Shown one piece after another: positions 7,849 through 16,009 of a stretch of 40,877 bases of DNA (positions are counted from its first letter, which is position 1; each line of letters starts with the position of its first letter). The notes below the pieces were generated by a model. That model saw only the letters and a list, made by a program, of their open reading frames with translations. It did not search any database and had not been told where the DNA came from. The DNA is from Pseudomonas donghuensis (lineage in GTDB: Bacteria; Pseudomonadota; Gammaproteobacteria; Pseudomonadales; Pseudomonadaceae): assembly GCF_000259195.1 (NCBI RefSeq), contig NZ_JH650780.1, forward strand, positions 1 to 40,877, given 5' to 3'. A program made the translations under genes and the position numbers.

Positions 7849-8676
7849 TTGGATAGCGTCGTCCACCAGGCCCCCGGGCATCCAGGCGTGCGCCTGATCG
7901 ATGCCCGCTACCAGCAATTTGCCTTTCCCCGGCATTTTCACCTGGAGTACCACATCGGCCTGATCGTCACCGGCCAGCAGCGTTACGCCGCCGGCGGCAC
8001 GCGCCAGCTGGCCGGGGCAGGGGACATCCTGCTGATGGCGCCGGAGCATGTGCACGATGGCGCCAGTGCCGATGACCAAGGCTACAGTATCCGCATCCTG
8101 ACCCTGGACCCTGCCTGGCTGGCCGAGGTCAGCCGTGACTTGAGCGACGGCCGCCAGGGCCTGCCCAGTCTCAATGCCTTGCAGCTGCGCCACCCGCAAC
8201 TGCAGCAGCTGCTCGACGGCCTGCACCGGCAACGCGACCCGCTGGCGTTCCAGAGCCAGCTATGGGAGGCCCTGGCACTGTTGCTCGGGCTGGGTTCGAC
8301 GCTCAAGGTCGGCGAACACGGCCAGGGTTTCGATCCGCTGCGTTGGCGGCAACTGCGTGATTGGCTGGAGTCGCGCCTGGACCTGCCGCCAAGCCTGGAA
8401 GAGATGGCCGCCTTCACCGGCCTCAGCCCCTGGCAACTGCTGCGCCGCTTTCGCAACCATTGCGGCCTGCCGCCGCAGCAATGGCTGACCCAGCTGCGCC
8501 TGGAGCGGGCCCTGCCCAGGGTACTGGCCGGCCAGCCGTTAAGTGCCATCGCCCTGGACCTGGGCTTCTACGACCAGGCCCATTTCAGCCGGCTGTTCCG
8601 CCGCACCTATGGCGCGCCACCCCGCGGCCTGGCGCAGGGCAAAAGCGTCGGCAGGCTGGCGCACGCTGAAGGGTAG
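7849..8676 (+). CDS. AraC-family transcriptional regulator (cupin sensor domain)
   Basis: 275 aa with an N-terminal cupin-type AraC ligand domain (FPRHFHLEYHIGLIVTGQQR at about 25-44) and a C-terminal double helix-turn-helix at about 165-265 (SLEEMAAFTGLSPWQLLRRF and ALDLGFYDQAHFSRLFRRTY). The start is uncertain. TTG at 7849 follows the dehydratase TAG with no gap and depends on reinitiation; GTG at 7888 is the main alternative. As third gene of the RidA-dehydratase unit it probably regulates that unit in response to an amino acid. It ends 9 bp from the convergent transporter. Confidence 0.87.
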   Translation: MDSVVHQAPGHPGVRLIDARYQQFAFPRHFHLEYHIGLIVTGQQRYAAGGTRQLAGAGDILLMAPEHVHDGASADDQGYSIRILTLDPAWLAEVSRDLSDGRQGLPSLNALQLRHPQLQQLLDGLHRQRDPLAFQSQLWEALALLLGLGSTLKVGEHGQGFDPLRWRQLRDWLESRLDLPPSLEEMAAFTGLSPWQLLRRFRNHCGLPPQQWLTQLRLERALPRVLAGQPLSAIALDLGFYDQAHFSRLFRRTYGAPPRGLAQGKSVGRLAHAEG

Positions 8677-8685
8677 GCTTCGCGG

Positions 8686-9597
8686 TCAATCGCGAGTCAA
8701 GTCGGGGCGCTGCTGCGCCGCTCCTGCCGTCAGGGGCTCATGCCCGCGGCTCACCCACCAGCCAAACCCAGCTGCGGTAAAGAACATGATCAAACTGTAA
8801 ATCGCCGCCGGTATCGCCATGGTCGAGTTGTTCAGCAGGGTAGGGCTCAGCGCCAGGGCAATCGCCAAGGTGCCGTTGTGAATGCCGATCTCCATGCCGA
8901 TGGCAATCGCCTGACGTTTGGGGATTTTCAGCAGGCGCGGCAACCAGTAGCCGATGCTCAGGCTCAACAGGTTGAACAACAGCGCGGCGCCACCTACCAC
9001 CGGGGCATAGTCGACGACGGTCTGCCAGTCCTTGACCATCGCCAGGACAATCGTAAATACCAGAAACAGTGCGGCAATAATTTTCATCGGCCGCTCCATG
9101 CGCGTTGCAAATCCCGGCGCCAGATAGCGAATCAGCATCCCCAGGGCCACCGGCACCAGGACGATGGCAAATACCTGCAGCACCTTGGCAAACTGCAGCG
9201 GGATGGCCTGGTCGGCGGCCATGAAGTGCGCCAGCGACAGGTTGACCAGCAGCGGCATGGTCAGGATCGCGATCAGCGAGTTGACCGCCGTCAGGGTCAC
9301 GTTCAAGGCCACATCACCATGGGCCAGGTGGCTGAACAGGTTGGCAGTGGTGCCGCCCGGCGAGGCCGCCAGCAGCATCAGCCCGACCGCCAGCGCAGGC
9401 GCCAGGCCAAAGCCCTTGGCGATCAGAAAGCAGATCAACGGCAGCAGCAGGATCTGGCAGGCCAGGCCAATCAGCACGGGCCTGGGGAACTTCACCACCC
9501 GGGCAAAATCGGCCAGGGTCAGGGTCAGCCCCAGACCGAGCATGATGAAGCCCAGGGCAATGGGCAGGAAGGCACTGAGCAAGGGCGATGCAGTCAT
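8686..9597 (-). CDS. bile acid:sodium symporter (BASS) family transporter
   Basis: 303 aa, about ten hydrophobic segments. Family motifs are seen in GFIMLGLGLTLTLADF near the N-terminus, ASPGGTTANLFSHLAHGDVALN at about 78-99, and EIGIHNGTLAIALALSP at about 217-233, matching the crossover regions that bind Na+ and substrate. Bacterial BASS proteins carry organic anions such as keto acids and pantoate; which one is not visible. ATG at 9597 is preceded by AAGAG. The gene is divergent from the DyP peroxidase across a 127-bp gap (9598-9724) and convergent with the AraC gene. Confidence 0.92.
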   Translation of the reverse strand: MTASPLLSAFLPIALGFIMLGLGLTLTLADFARVVKFPRPVLIGLACQILLLPLICFLIAKGFGLAPALAVGLMLLAASPGGTTANLFSHLAHGDVALNVTLTAVNSLIAILTMPLLVNLSLAHFMAADQAIPLQFAKVLQVFAIVLVPVALGMLIRYLAPGFATRMERPMKIIAALFLVFTIVLAMVKDWQTVVDYAPVVGGAALLFNLLSLSIGYWLPRLLKIPKRQAIAIGMEIGIHNGTLAIALALSPTLLNNSTMAIPAAIYSLIMFFTAAGFGWWVSRGHEPLTAGAAQQRPDLTRD

Positions 9598-9724
9598 GGC
9601 ATAGACTCTTAAAAGGGGCGATGTACGCCAGTGTAGGAAAGGATTTCAATATCCATTACTTATCTTGCGGTTTATGCCCACCAGACAGTAGCATCGCCGC
9701 TTTTACCCCAGGACCCGATTCCCG

Positions 9725-10606
9725 ATGCAGTTTCAGCCAGGCATTCTCGCCGCCCCCGTTCCCGCCCAGGCCCGCCACCTGTTTTTCACCTTGCACTCGC
9801 CAGCTGCGCTGCCGGGCGTGCTCGATGCGCTGCAGCAACAGGTCGATGGCAGCCGTGTGGTGGCCGGTTTCGGTGCGCCGCTGGTGCAGGCCCTGGGCCG
9901 CAGCATCGACGGCCTGCGCGAGTTTCCACGCCTGACTGCGGCGGTCGACAATCCCTGCACCCAGCACCACCTGTGGCTGTGGCTGCGCGGTGAAGACCGC
10001 GGTGACCTGTGGCTGCTCAGCCAGGACCTGGAACAACTGCTGGCCGCGGCGTTCACCCTGGCCGAGGCCACCGATGCCTTCCGCCACAAGAGCGGCCATG
10101 ACCTGACCGGCTATGAAGACGGCACCGAGAACCCGGTGCAAGACGCCGCCATCGACGCCGCCATCCGCTCCAGCGACGTGCCGGGCCTGAACGGCTCGAG
10201 CTTTGCCGCCTTCCAGCTGTGGCGCCATGACCTGAATTGTTTCAAGGCATTGCCGCAAGCCGAGCAGGACGACATCATCGGCCGCCGCAAGGCCGACAAC
10301 GAAGAACTCGACGATGCGCCGCAGTCGGCTCACGTCAAGCGCACCGCCCAGGAAAGCTTCGCGCCTGAGGCCTTTATCGTCCGTCGCTCGATGCCTTGGG
10401 CAGACGATCGTGGCGCGGGCCTGGCCTTCCTCGCCTTCGGCCACTCCTTCGATGCCTTCGAAGTGCAGCTGCGACGCATGAGCGGCCTGGAAGACGGCGT
10501 GGTCGACGCCCTGTACCGCTTCAGCCGGCCGCTCACCGGCGGCTACTACTGGTGCCCGCCACTGGGCGAGCATGGCCTGGACTTGAGTGCTTTGCTCACG
10601 GGTTGA
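9725..10606 (+). CDS. Dyp-type heme peroxidase (type B-like, YfeX-related)
   Basis: 293 aa with DyP hallmarks: G129-Y-E-D132-G133 (GxxDG motif with the distal Asp) followed by TENP, proximal heme ligand H203 in SAHVKRT, and distal Arg at R220/R221 in FIVRRSMPW. There is no Tat or Sec signal, so the enzyme is cytoplasmic unless packaged. Length and motif spacing match type B. DyP enzymes oxidise dyes, phenols, Mn2+ or porphyrins with H2O2; some are encapsulin cargo, but no encapsulin gene is nearby and no cargo tail is obvious. It is followed 24 nt later by a nitrilase-superfamily gene and likely forms an operon with it. Confidence 0.93.
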   Translation: MQFQPGILAAPVPAQARHLFFTLHSPAALPGVLDALQQQVDGSRVVAGFGAPLVQALGRSIDGLREFPRLTAAVDNPCTQHHLWLWLRGEDRGDLWLLSQDLEQLLAAAFTLAEATDAFRHKSGHDLTGYEDGTENPVQDAAIDAAIRSSDVPGLNGSSFAAFQLWRHDLNCFKALPQAEQDDIIGRRKADNEELDDAPQSAHVKRTAQESFAPEAFIVRRSMPWADDRGAGLAFLAFGHSFDAFEVQLRRMSGLEDGVVDALYRFSRPLTGGYYWCPPLGEHGLDLSALLTG

Positions 10607-10630
10607 ACACCCCTCCTTAAGGATGAAAGC

Positions 10631-11380
10631 ATGACAATGACTGTCGCTTGCGCTCAAACCGTTGCCATTGCCCGGGACATTACGGGCAATGTGCAGCGTC
10701 ATCTGCAGATGATGCAGTTGGCCGCCGAACAGGGCGTGCAGTTTCTGTTGTTCCCGGAACTGTCGCTGACCGGCTATGAGCTCGATGCCGCGTCCGACCT
10801 GGCCCTGGGCACGGACGACCCGCTGCTCGAGCCATTGCGCACCCTGGCCCGTCAACAGGCTATGTACAGCGTGGTCGGCGCGCCGGTGCGTGTGCCCGGC
10901 AGCGGCCACGTGCTGCTGGCGGCGCTGATCTTTCGCCCCGACGGCAGTGTCGGTCTGTACAGCAAGCAGCATCTGCATCCTGGCGAGGACCTGGTGTTCA
11001 GCCCCGGCAGCGGTGGTGATCTGCTGCCAATGGGGGGCCAACGGCTGGCCCTGGCCATCTGCGCCGATGCCATGCAGCCCGGCCACCCGGTTCATGCTGC
11101 CAGGCTCGGTGCGGACATCTATGCGGCGGGGATGCTGATTTCCCACAGGGGCATCGTTGCCGAGAGCCAGCAGATGGCCGGTTATGCCGTCGAACACCAG
11201 ATGATGGTGATGCTTGCCAACCATGGCGGCGAGACGGGTGGCTGGCAAGCGGCGGGGCAGAGTGCGATCTGGGCCAGGGATGGCGCACTGATCTGCAAGG
11301 CGGATGGGGCTGGGGAGTGCCTGGTGGTGGCTCGGCAGGACGGTGCCGGCGCGTGGGAAGGGACTGTGATCGGGCAGTAG
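10631..11380 (+). CDS. carbon-nitrogen hydrolase (nitrilase superfamily)
   Basis: 249 aa single-domain member. The catalytic triad is E43 (FPELSLTGYE), K112 (LYSKQHLHPGE) and C144 (LAICADAMQP), in the standard order and spacing. Such enzymes cleave amides or nitriles (for example aliphatic amidases and omega-amidases); the substrate is not predictable here. The gene lies 24 nt after the DyP peroxidase with AAGGATGA before the ATG. The stop is immediately followed by a REP cluster. Confidence 0.92.
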   Translation: MTMTVACAQTVAIARDITGNVQRHLQMMQLAAEQGVQFLLFPELSLTGYELDAASDLALGTDDPLLEPLRTLARQQAMYSVVGAPVRVPGSGHVLLAALIFRPDGSVGLYSKQHLHPGEDLVFSPGSGGDLLPMGGQRLALAICADAMQPGHPVHAARLGADIYAAGMLISHRGIVAESQQMAGYAVEHQMMVMLANHGGETGGWQAAGQSAIWARDGALICKADGAGECLVVARQDGAGAWEGTVIGQ

Positions 11381-11540
11381 ATCGATTGCGGGTCAAGCCC
11401 GTTCCCACAGTAGATAGGTGTACGCCGGACCTGTGGGAGCTGGCTTGCCAGCGATGAGGCCAGTCCAGCCAGCCCATCAGGTGTTGCCTGGATTACGACC
11501 GCTGCGCGCTCGATCGCGGGCAAGTCCCGCTCCCGCAATA
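11381..11540. repeat. REP cluster (three units)
   Basis: Three REP-like units fill the gap before kup: about 11381-11410 (GCGGGTCAAGCCCG core), 11431-11455 (TGTGGGAGCTGGCTTGCCAG followed by CGATG), and 11490-11537, which is inverted with a GATCGCGGGCAAGTCCCGC core. The second is preceded by GTGTACGCCGGACCTG. The stretch 11447-11537 is closely repeated, in reverse complement and with rearrangement, at 24112-24252. Translation of this region would spuriously extend the kup reading frame upstream. Confidence 0.85.
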
Positions 11541-11639
11541 GCAGGCCAAGCTGAATGTAAGAAAATTTTACGGACTTTTTACGAAGGCCCGTTACGCAGA
11601 AAGAGATACTGCCCTGGCATTTCTTCGAGACGTCTGACC

Positions 11640-13541
11640 GTGAGCCAAGCCGCAACCTCCGCAAACGCCCATTCCCCCGTAAAAACTTCGTCACTTAGCC
11701 TGTTGATCGCCGCCGCCGGCGTGGTCTATGGCGATATCGGCACCAGCCCGTTGTACACCCTCAAGGAGGTCTTCGCCGGCCATTATGGCGTGCAGGCCAA
11801 CCATGACGGGGTGCTCGGCATCCTCTCGCTGGTGTTCTGGTCGCTGATCTGGGTGGTGACCATCAAGTACGTGCTGTTCGTGCTGCGCGCCGACAACCAG
11901 GGCGAAGGCGGGATCATGGCCCTGACCGCCCTGGCGCGGCGGGCTGCTGCGCCGTACCCGCGCTTGAGCCGGGTGCTGGTGCTGCTCGGGCTGTTTGGCG
12001 CGGCCTTGTTCTACGGCGACAGCATGATCACCCCGGCGATTTCCGTGCTGTCGGCGGTGGAGGGGTTGCAACTGGCCTTTGACGGCATCGACCACTGGGT
12101 GGTGCCCCTGGCGGTGGTGGTGCTGGTGGCGCTGTTTCTGATCCAGAAGCATGGCACCGCACGCATCGGTATCATTTTTGGCCCGGTCATGGTGCTGTGG
12201 TTCAGCGTGCTGGGCGCGCTGGGGGTGTACGGCATCGTCCAGCGCCCGGAAGTGCTGCTGGCGATGAACCCGGCCTGGGCGGTGAACTTCTTTATCGTCC
12301 ACCCGGGCATGGGCGTGGCGATTCTTGGCGCAGTGGTGCTGGCCCTGACCGGTGCCGAGGCGCTGTATGCCGACATGGGCCACTTTGGCCGCAAGCCGAT
12401 TGCCCGCGCCTGGATCCTGCTGGTGCTGCCGGGGCTGGTACTCAACTATTTCGGCCAGGGCGCGCTGATCCTCGGCAACCCCGAGGCGGTACGCAACCCG
12501 TTCTACCTGCTGGCTCCGGACTGGGCGCTGGTGCCGATGATCGCCCTGGCCACCCTGGCGACCATCATTGCCTCCCAGGCGGTGATCTCCGGCGCCTTCT
12601 CGCTGACCCGCCAGGCGATTCAACTGGGTTACGTGCCGCGCATGTTCATCCAGCACACCTCCAGCCAGGAACAGGGGCAGATCTACATCGGTACGGTGAA
12701 CTGGGCGTTGATGGTCGGCGTGGTGTTGCTGGTGATCGGCTTCGAGTCGTCCGGCGCACTGGCGGCGGCCTATGGCGTGGCGGTGACCGGCACCATGCTG
12801 ATTACCACCTTGCTGTCCTCGGCGGTGGTCTTGTTGCTGTGGAAGGCGCCGCGCTGGCTGGCGGTGCCGTTGTTGCTGGGCTTCTTGCTGGTCGACAGCC
12901 TGTACTTTGCCGCCAACGCACCGAAGATCTTCCAGGGCGGCGCGTTTCCGGTGATCGCCGGTACTGCCTTGTTCATCCTCATGACCACTTGGAAGCGCGG
13001 GCGCAAGATCATCGTCGAGCGCCTGGACGAGTCGGCCTTGCCGCTGCCGCTGTTCATCAGCAGCATCGCCGCGCAACCGCCGCACCGGGTGCGGGGTACT
13101 GCCGTGTTCCTCACCGCTCGGGCCGATGCCGTGCCCCATGCGTTGCTGCATAACTTGCTGCACAACCAGGTGCTGCATGAGCGGGTGGTGCTGCTCACCG
13201 TGGTCTCCCAGGACCGCCCGCGGGTACCGGCGGCGCAGCGCTTCGAAGTGCAGGGTTTTGGCGAAGGCTTTTATCGGGTCAACCTCAACTTCGGCTTCAT
13301 CGAGGAGCCCGACGTACCGGCCGCGCTGCAACTGTGCCACCTCGAAGAGCTGGACTTCAGCCCGATGGTCACCACCTACTTCCTCAGCCGCGAGACGGTG
13401 ATCCCGACCAAGCGCATCGGCATGGCGCGTTGGCGTGAGGCGCTGTTTGCGTTCCTGCTCAAGAACGCCAACAGCAACCTCAAGTACTTCAACCTGCCGC
13501 TTAACCGGGTGATCGAACTGGGCACCCAGGTCGAGATGTAA
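11640..13541 (+). CDS. kup: Kup-type low-affinity potassium uptake protein
   Basis: 633 aa from GTG at 11640. Kup/HAK/KT signatures are present: GVVYGDIGTSPLYTLKEVF near the N-terminus, GEGGIMALTALARR, FYGDSMITPAISVLSAVEGL, and GAEALYADMGHFGRKPI. About twelve membrane helices fill residues 20-445, and a C-terminal cytoplasmic domain of about 190 aa ends in VIELGTQVEM. Kup imports K+ by H+ symport. The frame is open back to 11418, but that part is REP DNA, and 633 aa matches other Kup proteins. The ribosome-binding site before this GTG is weak. The stop lies 8 bp from the convergent MFS gene. Confidence 0.95.
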   Translation: MSQAATSANAHSPVKTSSLSLLIAAAGVVYGDIGTSPLYTLKEVFAGHYGVQANHDGVLGILSLVFWSLIWVVTIKYVLFVLRADNQGEGGIMALTALARRAAAPYPRLSRVLVLLGLFGAALFYGDSMITPAISVLSAVEGLQLAFDGIDHWVVPLAVVVLVALFLIQKHGTARIGIIFGPVMVLWFSVLGALGVYGIVQRPEVLLAMNPAWAVNFFIVHPGMGVAILGAVVLALTGAEALYADMGHFGRKPIARAWILLVLPGLVLNYFGQGALILGNPEAVRNPFYLLAPDWALVPMIALATLATIIASQAVISGAFSLTRQAIQLGYVPRMFIQHTSSQEQGQIYIGTVNWALMVGVVLLVIGFESSGALAAAYGVAVTGTMLITTLLSSAVVLLLWKAPRWLAVPLLLGFLLVDSLYFAANAPKIFQGGAFPVIAGTALFILMTTWKRGRKIIVERLDESALPLPLFISSIAAQPPHRVRGTAVFLTARADAVPHALLHNLLHNQVLHERVVLLTVVSQDRPRVPAAQRFEVQGFGEGFYRVNLNFGFIEEPDVPAALQLCHLEELDFSPMVTTYFLSRETVIPTKRIGMARWREALFAFLLKNANSNLKYFNLPLNRVIELGTQVEM

Positions 13542-13549
13542 CCCAGGCG

Positions 13550-14806
13550 CTACGCCGCGGCCGGTGTGGCAACCGGGGCGGCGTTGCGCACCTGTCGTTG
13601 CAGGCGACTGGCGACGGCAAAACCGATCAGAGCCAGCAGCATCATGGCGATGAACACATAGTTGTAGCCTTGCTGGCCCGGGAAGTGGTCAAGGATTGCA
13701 CCGTAGCCGACATAGGCGAACATCCCCGGCGCATAGCCGATCAGGCAACCGATGCCGAAAGCGGAACCTGTAATGTGCGGGGCGATGCCGACTTCGCCCA
13801 TCGGTGCCCAGAACACCCCGCGCATGGAAAACACGATAAAGGCGAACGACAGCGTCGCGGCCATGCCGGCATAGATGAAGCCCGGGCTCTTGGGGACCAG
13901 GAGGATGATCGCCATCATCGGCAGCAGTGCCAGGAACGCCCATTTCAGGTAGCGGCTGGGGCTCTTGAAGTGTTTGTCGGCGATGAAACCGCCCGCCGGC
14001 CCGCCGAAGATCTTCAGCATGTACTGGTTGATGATGCCGTAGGCACCGACCAGCGCCAGCGGCAGGCCATAGACTTCCTTCAGGTATGGGATGAAATAGG
14101 TCAGGCCGCAGTAGACGATGTAAACCATGAACACGTTGAAGCTGACCAGCCAGATAGCCGGGACCTTGATGGCTTGCATGAGGTTGGCCAGCGGGTTCTT
14201 GGCGCTGGTCTGGGCTGGCGCCTGATTGCCTTTGAGCAAAAACCAGGTCAGCACGCCGGCGGCGATATCGATCAAGGCGTAGAACAGGATCGCCGCTTTC
14301 AGGCCATGTTCGCCGCTGCCCAGGGCAATGAACACGCCCAGCGCGGAAAACGCCACCAGCGTATCGACGACCCCCCGGCCACCTTCCAGCAGGCCGAACA
14401 TGCGCCCTTGTTCCTGGTCGTTGCCCAGGCCGCGAATGGCCTTGAGCAGCGCTGGCCAGTAGATGCAGTCGGCACAGACCGCGAGCAGGCAGAACACCAC
14501 CATCAGGCTGCTGAACGGCGGGAAGGTGGCCAGGTAGAGGCCCAGGGCGCCGGTGCCGATCAGGCCCAGCGGGATCAGCTTGCGGGTATCGTAACGGTCG
14601 GCCAGCATGCCGCCGACCACGAACAACCCGGTGGCGATGATGGCGTTGGCGCTGAGCAGCAAGCCGATTTGCGTATGCGAAAGCCCCATGAAGTCCTGCA
14701 TGGGGACGTAGAACGCGTCCTTGAGGTTGGCCAGCTTGTAGACGGTGCCGCCACCGAGGATCAGGACCAGGAATTTGAACCATTTGGCCTTGTCGTGCGC
14801 TGTCAT
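13550..14806 (-). CDS. MFS permease, probably sugar or polyol-related
   Basis: 418 aa with about twelve membrane helices and the MFS loop 2-3 signature in GGMLADRYDTRKLIPLGL. The ATG at 14806 is preceded on the minus strand by GGAG and then AATAAGAA directly before the start. The gene is the last of a minus-strand run MocR - TIM-barrel isomerase - MFS, with 34 nt between the last two, so it probably imports the compound handled by the TIM-barrel enzyme. The transported substrate is not recognisable from sequence alone. Confidence 0.88.
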   Translation of the reverse strand: MTAHDKAKWFKFLVLILGGGTVYKLANLKDAFYVPMQDFMGLSHTQIGLLLSANAIIATGLFVVGGMLADRYDTRKLIPLGLIGTGALGLYLATFPPFSSLMVVFCLLAVCADCIYWPALLKAIRGLGNDQEQGRMFGLLEGGRGVVDTLVAFSALGVFIALGSGEHGLKAAILFYALIDIAAGVLTWFLLKGNQAPAQTSAKNPLANLMQAIKVPAIWLVSFNVFMVYIVYCGLTYFIPYLKEVYGLPLALVGAYGIINQYMLKIFGGPAGGFIADKHFKSPSRYLKWAFLALLPMMAIILLVPKSPGFIYAGMAATLSFAFIVFSMRGVFWAPMGEVGIAPHITGSAFGIGCLIGYAPGMFAYVGYGAILDHFPGQQGYNYVFIAMMLLALIGFAVASRLQRQVRNAAPVATPAAA

Positions 14807-14807
14807 T

Positions 14808-14815
14808 TTCTTATT
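14808..14815 (-). promoter_or_regulatory. Crc/Hfq-type CA motif before MFS gene
   Basis: AATAAGAA fits AAnAAnAA and lies between the GGAG ribosome-binding site and the ATG at 14806, the position where Hfq-Crc blocks translation in Pseudomonas. Confidence 0.45.
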
Positions 14816-14840
14816 CTCCAGGCGTGTTTGGTTGTGGCGT

Positions 14841-15905
14841 TCAAGGGGTGGCGCAGCTGGCCAGGGTCAGCTCGGCGAGGGTGCGCAGCTCGGCCAGCAG
14901 GGTTTTCACGTAGCTGACCTGGTTGTTGGCCCAGCGCTGCTCACCGGCCAGCATCTGTTCGAGGGTGAAGCCGGCGGGCAGGGGCGTGTCACTCATTTCC
15001 CGGTAGGCAATGAACGGATCGGCCGGCTCGTTGTGTTGACGGAAGGCCGGGGCGATGTAGTGGTTCTCCTGTTCGAGGATGAAGGCGATCACTTGCGCCT
15101 GCCGGTCCCCGAGCATCAGCAGCTCGAACAGCATGCGCGCGCCGGGCAGCTCGTCCTCGGCGCTGCCCTGAAGCACACCGTAGTGGCCAAAACCCTGGTC
15201 TTCGGCCACCACCCGTACGCCCTTGAGGTGGCTCTGGCGAATATGCGGGGCGAGGTTGCGCAGGGCCTGCAGCGGTTGCTCGCAGGCATTGATCATGTTG
15301 CCGAAATCGAACAGGGCATTGAGGCGCGGATGGTTGGCCTGGCGCAGCAGCTGGGCAATTTCATCGCTCTTGAGCTCCTCGTGCTGCTCGAAGTCGAAGT
15401 GCAGGTCGTGGGCATCGGCTTGGTGGGCCAGGTACAGCAGGTCGCCACCGATCTGGTCCATCACCTGCGACAGCAGGCCTTCATAGCGCGAGTACACGCG
15501 AATGTTGCGGCTGCCGATGACCTTGGCCACGGCAACCACCGCATCGACGTCGGCCTTGCGCGTGCTGCTGATCTCCAGGTGCACGTCCAGTTGCAGGGCC
15601 CGGGCCTTTTCAGCAAAGGCGCACAATTGCGTCGTGTTCATTTGCGCCAGGCTGTTGTGCTCACCGTCGAGCATGTGCAGGCTCAGGCCGGCCAGTTCAT
15701 GGCGATAGGCGAAGTCGAGCAGGTCGAACGGGGTGACGCGCCCGTGGGTGAGGTTGGTCAGTAGCGGGTAGGCGTGGGCAAACAGTCGCGCCTGGTCGAG
15801 GCGTTCAAGCAGGCGGGTGGCCAGCTCGCGGGTCAGCAGGGGTGCGTCAGCACCTTGCGCATTGTGGTTCAGCAACGTAGCGAAGCGTTTTTGTATTGTG
15901 TTCAT
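14841..15905 (-). CDS. TIM-barrel sugar phosphate isomerase/epimerase-like protein (AP endonuclease 2 fold)
   Basis: 354 aa from ATG at 15905 (MNTIQKRFATLLNHNAQ). The region at about 50-290 fits the xylose-isomerase-like barrel. Candidate metal ligands follow the usual order: Glu in HFDFEQHEELKSDE, Asp in LNALFDFGNM, His in IRQSHLKG, Glu in AFILEQENHY. Family members isomerise or epimerise sugars, polyols or hydroxypyruvate; the substrate is unknown. AGGAAC lies 7 nt before this ATG. The frame is open to 15983 (ATG) and 15989 (TTG), but neither has a ribosome-binding site. The segment before ATG 15905 folds into a stem that covers the ribosome-binding site. It is an operon partner of the MFS gene. 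Confidence 0.85.
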   Translation of the reverse strand: MNTIQKRFATLLNHNAQGADAPLLTRELATRLLERLDQARLFAHAYPLLTNLTHGRVTPFDLLDFAYRHELAGLSLHMLDGEHNSLAQMNTTQLCAFAEKARALQLDVHLEISSTRKADVDAVVAVAKVIGSRNIRVYSRYEGLLSQVMDQIGGDLLYLAHQADAHDLHFDFEQHEELKSDEIAQLLRQANHPRLNALFDFGNMINACEQPLQALRNLAPHIRQSHLKGVRVVAEDQGFGHYGVLQGSAEDELPGARMLFELLMLGDRQAQVIAFILEQENHYIAPAFRQHNEPADPFIAYREMSDTPLPAGFTLEQMLAGEQRWANNQVSYVKTLLAELRTLAELTLASCATP

Positions 15906-15974
15906 TCGAGTCGTTCCTGGTGCGGGCACCGGTTTACCGGCGCGTTCTTTATCGCGCCGCCGAGGAACACTCGA
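15906..15974 (-). promoter_or_regulatory. Shine-Dalgarno-sequestering leader of the TIM-barrel gene
   Basis: On the minus strand TCGAGTGTTCCT (15974-15963) can pair with AGGAAC-G-ACTCGA (15918-15906): twelve base pairs with one bulged G at 15912. The 3' arm contains the Shine-Dalgarno AGGA and ends at the base before the ATG. Enclosed are a 6-bp hairpin GGCGCG/CGCGCC (15958-15939, 8-nt loop) and a short GGTG/CACC hairpin (15930-15919). The shape is that of a translational switch (riboswitch, thermosensor or protein-binding leader). The same bases could instead be a DNA operator, or coding if an upstream start were used. Confidence 0.5.
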
Positions 15975-16009
15975 TAGATCCATTACCAATCAATTGATAA
16001 GGCCACTGC

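Noticed and set aside
7849..8676. AraC reading frame as a pseudogene tail of the dehydratase
   Set aside because: Both proteins are of normal length with intact motifs; the shared frame does not indicate a broken fusion.
9656..11248. 530-aa minus-strand open frame opposite DyP peroxidase and nitrilase-like hydrolase
   Set aside because: Shadow of two well-supported genes; no family motif and no ribosome-binding site.
11418..11639. Upstream extension of the kup reading frame
   Set aside because: The extension translates REP DNA (AGPVGAGLPAM...), and 633 aa from GTG 11640 fits the family length.
11691..13340. 549-aa minus-strand open frame inside kup
   Set aside because: His/Gln-rich antisense shadow of a clear Kup transporter.
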